Assembly: GCF_030867095.1 (NCBI RefSeq)
Contig: NC_081824.1
Location: forward strand, 302,762,956 to 302,826,955
DNA length: 64,000 nucleotides
From: Alligator mississippiensis
Lineage: Eukaryota > Chordata > Crocodylia > Alligatoridae
Reading direction: 5' to 3'
Shown piece after piece: positions 58,027 to 64,000 of the stretch (the stretch's first letter is position 1; every line of letters starts with the position of its first letter). A program made the position numbers and the translations under genes. Below the pieces are notes generated by a model. That model had not been told where the DNA came from, made no database searches, and saw nothing but the letters and a program-made list of their open reading frames with translations.

Positions 58027-60540
58027 GAACATAGATTCATAGATTCATAGATGTTAGGGTCGGAAGGGACCTCAATAGATCATCAAGTCCGACCCCCTGC
58101 ATAAGCAGGAAAGAGTGCTGGGTCTAGATGACCCCAGCTAGATACTCGTCTAACCTCCTCTTGAAGACCCCCAGGGTAGGGGAGAGCACCACCTCCCTTG
58201 GGAGCCCATTCCAGACCTTGGCCACTCGAACTGTGAAGAAGTTCTTCCTAAAGTCCAGTCTAAATCTGCTCTCTGCTAGCTTGTGGCCAGTGTTTCTTGT
58301 AACCCCCGGGGGCGCCTTGGTGAATAAATACTCATCAATTCCCTTCTGTGCCCCCGTGATGAACTTAAAGGCAGCCACAAGGTCGCCTCTCAACCTTCTC
58401 TTGCAGAGGCTGAAAAGGTCCAGTTTCTCTAGTCTCTCCTCGTAGGGCTTGGTCTGCAGGCCCTTGACCATACGAGTTGCCCTTCTCTGTACCCTCTCCA
58501 GGTTATCCGCATCCTTCTTGAAGTGTGGCGCCCAGAATTGCACACAGTACTCCAACTGCGGTCTGACCAACGCCCTATAGAGGGGAAGTATCACCTCCCT
58601 GGACCTATTTGTCATGCATCTGCTGATGCACGATAAAGTGCCATTGGCTTTTCTGATGGCTTCGTCACACTGCCGGCTCATGTTCATCTTGGAGTCCACT
58701 AGGACTCCAAGATCCCTTTCCACCTCTGTGCCACCCAGCAGGTCATTCCCTAGGCTGTAGGTGTGCTGGACATTTTTCTTCCCTAAGTGCAGCACTTTGC
58801 ATTTCTCCTTGTTGAACTGCATCCTGTTGTTTTCTGCCCACTTGTCCAACCTGTCCAGGTATGCTTGCAGCTGTTCCCTGCCCTCCGGCGTGTCCACTTC
58901 TCCCCACAGCTTTGTGTCATCTGCAAACTTGGACAGAGTACATTTCACTCCCTCGTCCAAGTCGCTGATGAAGACATTAAAGAGTATCGGTCCAAGGACC
59001 GAGCCCTGCGGGACCCCACTGCCCACACCCTTCCAGGTCGAGACCGACCCATCCACCACGACTCTTTGGGTGCGACCTTCTAGCCAGTTCGCCACCCACC
59101 GGACTGTGCAGTCATCCACATCACAGCCTCTTAACTTGTTCACCAGTATGGGGTGGGATACCGTATCGAAGGCCTTCCTGAAGTCTAAGTATACGACATC
59201 CACCCCTCCTCCTGTGTCCAGGCGTTTCGTAACCTGGTCATAGAAAGAGACTAGGTTGGTCAGGCACGATCTGCCCGCCACAAACCCATGCTGGTTTCCC
59301 CTCAGCATAATTTGCCCTGCCGGGCTCTCACAAATGTGAGCCTTGATTTTTTCAAAGACTTTACCAAGGATGGAGGTGAGACTGACAGGCCTATAGTTGC
59401 CCGGGTCCTCCTTCCTCCCCTTTTTGAAAATGGGGACCACGTTAGCCCTTTTCCAGTCCTCCGGGACTTGGCCCATGCTCCACGAGCATTCGAATATTCC
59501 CGCCAGTGGCTCTGCAATGATGTCGGCCAGTGCCTTCAGCACCCTCGGATGGAGCCCATCCGCGCCTGCCGACTTAAAGGCATCCAGTTCTTCCAAGTGA
59601 CTCTGCACCACCTCAGGATCTACGCATGGGAGTCTGGCGCCTTGCTGCTGTCTCTCTACAACCCCAGTGAGAGACTTGTCGTGCCCCTCACTTAGGAACA
59701 CTGAGGCAAAGAACTCGTTGAGGAGTTCAGCCTTGTCCCCTCTATCTGTCACCAATTGTTTCTGCCCATTTAGCAGGGGTCCTATTCCTCCCTGGGCCTT
59801 CCTTTTACTCCCAATATATCTAAAAAACAATTTCTTGTTGTCCTTTACTTGGGTTGCCATCCTCAGCTCCATGGTAGCTTTGGCCCGCCTAACTGCCTCC
59901 CTACAGGCACGAGCAGAGGAGGTATATTCATCTTTAGTGATCTCACCCTGTTTCCACTTTTTATGTGCTCCCCTTTTGGCCCTTAGGCTGCCCTGGATTT
60001 CTCTGGTCAGCCATGGAAGCCTCCTGGCCCCTTTCCCTCTTTTGCCTTGCTCGGGGATCGTCTTGCTTTGTGCCCGAAGGATCGTTTCCTTTAGGCACAG
60101 CCACCCTTCTTGGGCTCCCATCCCATCAAAACTCCTACTCTGCAGTGTTCCTTGACTGATCGCCTGAGTGCATTGAGATCAGCTTTCCTAAAGTCTAGCA
60201 CTTTCACCCTACTAGTTACCTTACCCACTCGCCGTCTTATGTTGAATTCTATTATAAGGTGATCACTGTCTCCCAAATGGCTACCGATCTGGAGGTCCCC
60301 TATCATGTCCTGTTGCCAATACCAGATCCAGTATGGCATTCCCCCTAGTGGGACCATGCACCTCCTGTGTCAGGTGGAGGTCCTGTACACAAGTTAGAAA
60401 CCTGCGTGAGCGATGGGACCTTGCTGTCTGCGTCTCCCAGCAGATATCCGGGTAGTTTAGGTCCCCCATGACTACCGCCTCTTTAGCAGAGTGGGCCTTA
60501 CTGGGGTCTCTAACTGGTCCTGGTGCAGTCCCCACCAGCC
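58027..60540 (-). mobile_element. Young CR1 LINE, 5'-truncated (2.5 kb)
   Basis: Antisense CR1 from the 3' tail (ATAGATTCATAGATTCATAG at the left edge) back into the endonuclease region, where it stops at about 60.54 kb. It keeps a long RT frame. Upstream frames hold the endonuclease end (VVMGDLNYPDICWE in 60281-60535 and LGDSDHLIIEFNI in 60091-60357) with two frame changes. It is the best preserved CR1 in the window and the same subfamily as the 54.04 kb tail. Confidence 0.93.
58124..60121 (-). CDS. CR1 ORF2, RT and C-terminal part, open for 665 codons
   Basis: The frame covers the linker (residues about 1-220), the RT domain (about 225-490) and the C-terminal conserved block. RT motifs: GNYRPVSLTS at about 241, VVYLDFRKAFDTVSH at about 309-323 with the first catalytic aspartate, PQGSVLGPILFN at about 371-382, and FADDTKLWG at about 399-407 with the second and third aspartates. 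Then come MQFNKEKCKVLHLGKK at about 434 and LERVQRRATRMVKG at about 541. The first methionine is simply the first in frame; the natural protein starts further upstream with the endonuclease, which is truncated and out of frame here. In intact elements this enzyme performs target-primed reverse transcription. Confidence 0.9.
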   Translation of the reverse strand: MGAQEGWLCLKETILRAQSKTIPEQGKRGKGARRLPWLTREIQGSLRAKRGAHKKWKQGEITKDEYTSSARACREAVRRAKATMELRMATQVKDNKKLFFRYIGSKRKAQGGIGPLLNGQKQLVTDRGDKAELLNEFFASVFLSEGHDKSLTGVVERQQQGARLPCVDPEVVQSHLEELDAFKSAGADGLHPRVLKALADIIAEPLAGIFECSWSMGQVPEDWKRANVVPIFKKGRKEDPGNYRPVSLTSILGKVFEKIKAHICESPAGQIMLRGNQHGFVAGRSCLTNLVSFYDQVTKRLDTGGGVDVVYLDFRKAFDTVSHPILVNKLRGCDVDDCTVRWVANWLEGRTQRVVVDGSVSTWKGVGSGVPQGSVLGPILFNVFISDLDEGVKCTLSKFADDTKLWGEVDTPEGREQLQAYLDRLDKWAENNRMQFNKEKCKVLHLGKKNVQHTYSLGNDLLGGTEVERDLGVLVDSKMNMSRQCDEAIRKANGTLSCISRCMTNRSREVILPLYRALVRPQLEYCVQFWAPHFKKDADNLERVQRRATRMVKGLQTKPYEERLEKLDLFSLCKRRLRGDLVAAFKFITGAQKGIDEYLFTKAPPGVTRNTGHKLAESRFRLDFRKNFFTVRVAKVWNGLPREVVLSPTLGVFKRRLDEYLAGVI

Positions 60541-60800
60541 AAGAATCAGCTGATTGTCAGATGGCTCCTGGGTCAAACTAGACCCAGTGCATCCTTGCCA
60601 GCCAATGTTCAACTAATCATCAGCAGGATTGGGACCACACCCAGGCTTGAACCCCAGGGCTGTCCCTGCTAGCCAGTGATCATCTGAACCAGCTCTGGTG
60701 AGTCCCCAGAGCCGGCTGATGATCATCTGATGGCTGGCACCAGATTTACAACCTGCTGGTGCTGGGGGAGACCAGGATCATGATCATGGGCTCCCTCTGC
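60541..60800. repeat. Inverted-repeat rich stretch
   Basis: A clear hairpin lies at about 60669-60742: GCCAGTGATCATCTGAACC pairs with a reversed copy around TGATGATCATCTGATGGC across a seven-base loop. Similar CAGCCAA...CAGCTGATTGTCAG pieces occur upstream at 60.54-60.63 kb, suggesting related diverged units. Confidence 0.55.
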
Positions 60801-61032
60801 ACTAGCAAGTAGGACACTGTTAGGATATGATATCTGATCCTGAAATTGTGCATCCTGCCATGTACATATTGCATGACAGAACTTGAAGGAACAGTTGTTT
60901 GAGATCAGATCCCATCATGCCTTTAAATGAACATTTGTCAGCGGCCTAAAATACAGGCATATGTGGAGAACAAGAAAATAAGAAGCCATTACTGCTCAGC
61001 AGAAGAGCAATTGTCTTAATGAAGAAGCCAGT

Positions 61033-61363
61033 GGGTGCATGTACGGAATGCAGTTAATTCGAAGCAATAAACTCCAGCACAGTGCTCCCAGGCACCACAT
61101 TTGAATATGTTCCTAGGACTGCAACACGTTGAGCAAGGTTGGAGCACCCCTGGCTGGCAGGGGGCCTGGGGAATCAGCCTGCCAGCCCAGGTCTGCTCCA
61201 GTCCGGCTCATCATGCTGCGGAGGGGCTGGCTGGGGCATGAGAATGCTTCAGTGTGGGGTTAGCCGGCAGGCAGCCTAATAGGGCCGCACATGTAGATGT
61301 GTAGACTTTACTGTGGAACTAATTAGGCAGCTCTGCAGTTAAACATCTTGTGTAGATGCACCC
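61033..61363. mobile_element. 'CTACATGTG' family element, copy 6 (331 bp)
   Basis: The left end GGGTGCATGTAC and the right end GTGTAGATGCACCC are inverted copies (one mismatch). Near the left end CGAAGCAATAAACTCCAG matches the copy at 107-612. It is non-coding, with a GC-rich middle. A three-base AGT flank on both sides might be the target duplication, which is too short to be sure. Confidence 0.7.
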
Positions 61364-63047
61364 AGTTTCTTTGAGAGAGACTTATGAACTAGTAGTCTGA
61401 ATACTGAGACAGCAGTTCCTGAGTTCTAGTCATGGCTGAGACACTGACTTCTTCTGTGGCTTTGCATAAGTAATTTAATCTCTTTATCTCTGTTACTCTA
61501 TTTACAAAATGGGTACACTTTCTGTGAATAATACTGAAGTCTGATGCCCCGTTGGTTTATACCACATGTGGCAAAATGCCGTGTGGTCATTTTCATGTCT
61601 GAGTTAAGTGGGTGTAAAATGCTACAATTCCATTTCACAGTGTGTACAGTATGTGCAACTACGCAAATTGCAAGGGCGTAGAGTGGGGAACCTGGTTCTG
61701 CCTCATTAGAAGCTCTTTGTGTCCCTCAGCTATTTTATTAGATTGTAAAAGTGGTTGATATTTGAATAATCTTGTAAGGGGCAAACAGATATCAAGTTAG
61801 TTAAAACTTAACAGAAACTTTTTATTCCTCTTACAAAAAATGTACTTATTTCTCTGCATATAATTTCATCCATCTTGTTGTCCAGTGCTTACCCTGTAAT
61901 TCATCTGAGAAGGTTGCAGGGGGAGAGGGCAAGGGGGAAGATGTCTTTTGTAACCTCCTGCTTTTCATCCAGATGGTCTTTATATGTTAGAACATTGAGA
62001 TAAAATATTGAATACAGTCTGTTTGGTCCACTGCACACTGCAACAGCTGATCAAACAGCCAGTTCACACTATACATTTTAATTACTTGTATAGGTTGAAT
62101 ATAAACCTTATGTTTGGTTGAGTGGTGGATGAAACATTTAAATATACTTGTTTTGTACAATATTAGTTAATTCTGCTGTAGGAAATGAGGCTGGTTTAAC
62201 CAGGGAATTGTTCCATGAGGCATGATATGTATTGGGCATAAATGAAGCAGGAAAAAGGTCAAAGGTGTATTAATTTATATTTTGTTAATTGTTTTTTATG
62301 TTATACCTTCTCCATGTTCTTGTTTTATACCTCTTGTATCAAATTGGTGAAAATTACACTGTAATGCTTTTTGATTTGCTGTAAGATAAACTACTTTCCC
62401 TTTGCATGGCCTGCCACTTTGTGCCCAGAGATGAGATAGAGGCATAACTGAGCAAGTCTGCCATCTGGGTTGTGGTTGTGCATTGGGTAGCTGCAGCTGG
62501 GTTCCTGGTGGCAGCAGCCAGGCCATCAGCATGGTGGCAAGTGATGTTGCTCCCCTCCTCCCCTTGCAAGTCAATGCCCGGGGCTAGCGGCCTGGTCTCC
62601 ATCTATTAGTTATGCTCTTGAGCTGAGGGGCATGAGGCCATGTGGAAATCTTTCATCCTGTTGGCCCCATCCAACCTTCCCTGACTGACACCTATGTTTT
62701 TGGAGTGATTGGCCATAAGATGCACAATGCTATTTTAGCCAGGGAGCAGCCAATCTTAATTTTGGATATCAAGGATAAAACATCTACTGTAATGTCCGGT
62801 CCAAGGCCATGACTGGCATGGATAGTGTTAGATTGCAGTCATATCATGGCCTGGGATACTGGGAAGACTGGAAAGCTTTTCTTCATTTAAAAAAAAAAAA
62901 AATTCATATAGCTAAAAGAAAACCCTTCACAAATGTTTTAATTCTTCACAAGTTAACATTTGGTCTGTGTATGTGACTGCAGGATTTAAATTTAAATTAT
63001 GTATACAACAGAACTTTGTACAGAATCTTACATGCACTGTTTGTGGA
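61364..63047. other. Intronic DNA, nothing recognised
   Basis: AT-rich sequence. Minus-strand frames at 62.30-62.60 kb have no motif. An A-run lies near 62.89 kb. Confidence 0.5.
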
Positions 63048-63430
63048 TGTCATAATCATACAGAAGTAGGGCTGGAAGAGATCTCCAACAGTCATCTAGT
63101 CCAACCCCCTGCCTGAGGCAGGATCATCCCTATCCAAACTATCCCATACAACCATAATCTAAACACTACATAAGACTACCATCAACCCTGACACAACATA
63201 GACATAATACCCTAAACTGCCCCAGGTAAAGCAGGAGAACTACGGCAGCCAATGTCCTGCTTCTATAAAATGTTGTTAATATATAGTCAAGAGGTCCTGG
63301 TTAAAGGGCCATGCCCCTTACTACATAGGAAGGCGGAAACCCCCACAGTCCATATCAATCTGACCATGGGGCTGCCTTTTAATAAGGGTTTATAGGTGTC
63401 TGGAACAATGAGCAGTTAAGACTGGCAATC
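63048..63430 (-). mobile_element. CR1-tailed retroposon, antisense copy
   Basis: It starts with a reversed CR1-like end (AAGTAGGGCTGGAAGAGATC, then CCCTGCCTGAGGCAGGATC). It continues through ACATAAGACTACCATCAACC and CAGGTAAAGCAGGAGAAC to CAATCTGACCATGGGG. The whole order matches the reverse complement of 36.58-36.97 kb, which defines the family and shows the CR1 tail belongs to it. Confidence 0.7.
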
Positions 63431-64000
63431 CTGCAACACCAATAACTAGGGACCTACCAAAATTGCGATTTTCATCGAAATGATGAAATATGCCATTGCC
63501 TGCAAATCAGGCAACGTCTACAAAATCTGGGGGGGAGGGAAGAAAAAAACTTATTGAAAACAAAATACTGGCCCCTAAGAGGGAGCCAGCAGTCTTTCCA
63601 GCATTGTGGCCTGGCTGTGCAGTCTGTCAGGGAGGAGAGGGGGCCTGGCCAGACAAAGGACAGCTGAAGATAGCTGAGAGCTGTCTGTTATATGGTCCCA
63701 TCCCTCTCCACCAGTTGGTGGCAAGGGGTGGAGCTGGATGGCAGCCGTCACAGGCAACCAGTGGAAAGGGGAGGTGCCACTGGGGACCCTTGACCAATCA
63801 GAGGCATAGGGGGTCCTGCTGCAATCAGCTCGTGAATACGGCAGCTGACCCTGTGATCTGTCTGCCAAATTGGCCAGGTGCATTCTCAAGTTAGGTAGAC
63901 TCCTACCAATAATAACACAGTACATGATATTTCCTTTGATATTCCACCAGAGTCTCTTTCTTAGACTAAAATAAAGATCATTCAGTGTCAGTTTTGTACC
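63431..64000. other. Intronic DNA, possible hAT-like start
   Basis: CTAGGGACCTACCAAAATTG near 63.448 kb resembles the start of a common reptile non-autonomous element, but no partner end is visible. The GC-rich 63.58-63.90 kb part has overlapping frames on both strands without motifs. Confidence 0.35.

Larger units (their letters stand above)
40930..64000 (+). other. MAOB: MAOB intron 1 (runs beyond the window)
   Basis: It starts with the donor GTGAGC. No segment resembling exon 2 (LSAAKLL...VVVLEARDRVGGRTYT in the family) was found on the plus strand to the window end, so the intron is at least 23 kb. A long first intron is also known in mammalian MAOB. All elements listed below lie within it. 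Confidence 0.7.

Overview
The window looks like nuclear DNA of a non-mammalian amniote, most likely a crocodilian (a turtle is the main alternative). The reasons are the dominance of CR1 LINEs in both orientations, a Penelope-like reverse transcriptase, several hAT elements with clear 8-bp target duplications, and one vertebrate host exon. This assignment is inference from repeat content; nothing in the window names the species.

The only host gene I can support is a monoamine oxidase. A CpG-rich promoter at about 40.74-41.10 kb carries a short first coding exon (40884-40929, + strand) that reads MGEKCDVVVLGAGIS and ends in a GT donor. It matches the MAOB-type N-terminus with the start of the FAD-binding Rossmann fold. 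I found no second exon, so 40930 to the window end is read as MAOB intron 1 and everything before about 40.74 kb as 5' intergenic DNA.

Layout. 0-12 kb: small inverted-repeat elements, a CR1 mosaic (1.8-4.3 kb) with a CR1 inserted the other way round, a decayed Penelope-like element (6.1-8.6 kb, - strand) and a truncated CR1 (9.1-10.6 kb). 12.2-16.7 kb: a nearly full-length decayed CR1 with ORF1 (SGNH esterase) and ORF2 (endonuclease plus RT). 19.0-25.1 kb: a complete-structure but broken env-less endogenous retrovirus with 497-bp LTRs, a 5-bp target duplication, a tRNA-Ser(GCU)-type primer site and a tandemly duplicated leader. 26-37 kb: small elements, an unexplained GC-rich island (28.7-29.7 kb), a Penelope-type inverted composite with an exact 11-bp target duplication (30.0-31.1 kb), a second LINE type (33.7-34.5 kb) and foldback elements. 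37.1-40.4 kb: a hAT transposon with a decayed transposase gene and an exact 8-bp target duplication, sitting inside a CR1. 40.7-64 kb: MAOB exon 1 and intron 1, with local tandem and direct repeats (41.4-43.4 kb), three non-autonomous hAT elements, a CR1-in-MITE nest, and a young CR1 (58.0-60.5 kb, - strand) that keeps a 665-codon RT reading frame.

There is no operon-like cooperation here. The window is a layered record of transposon insertions around one gene start, and the nesting order gives relative ages: CR1 older than the hAT at 37.6 kb, foldback element older than the Penelope composite, MITE older than the CR1 at 44.7 kb. Coordinates of repeat edges without target duplications are by eye and may be off by tens of bases.
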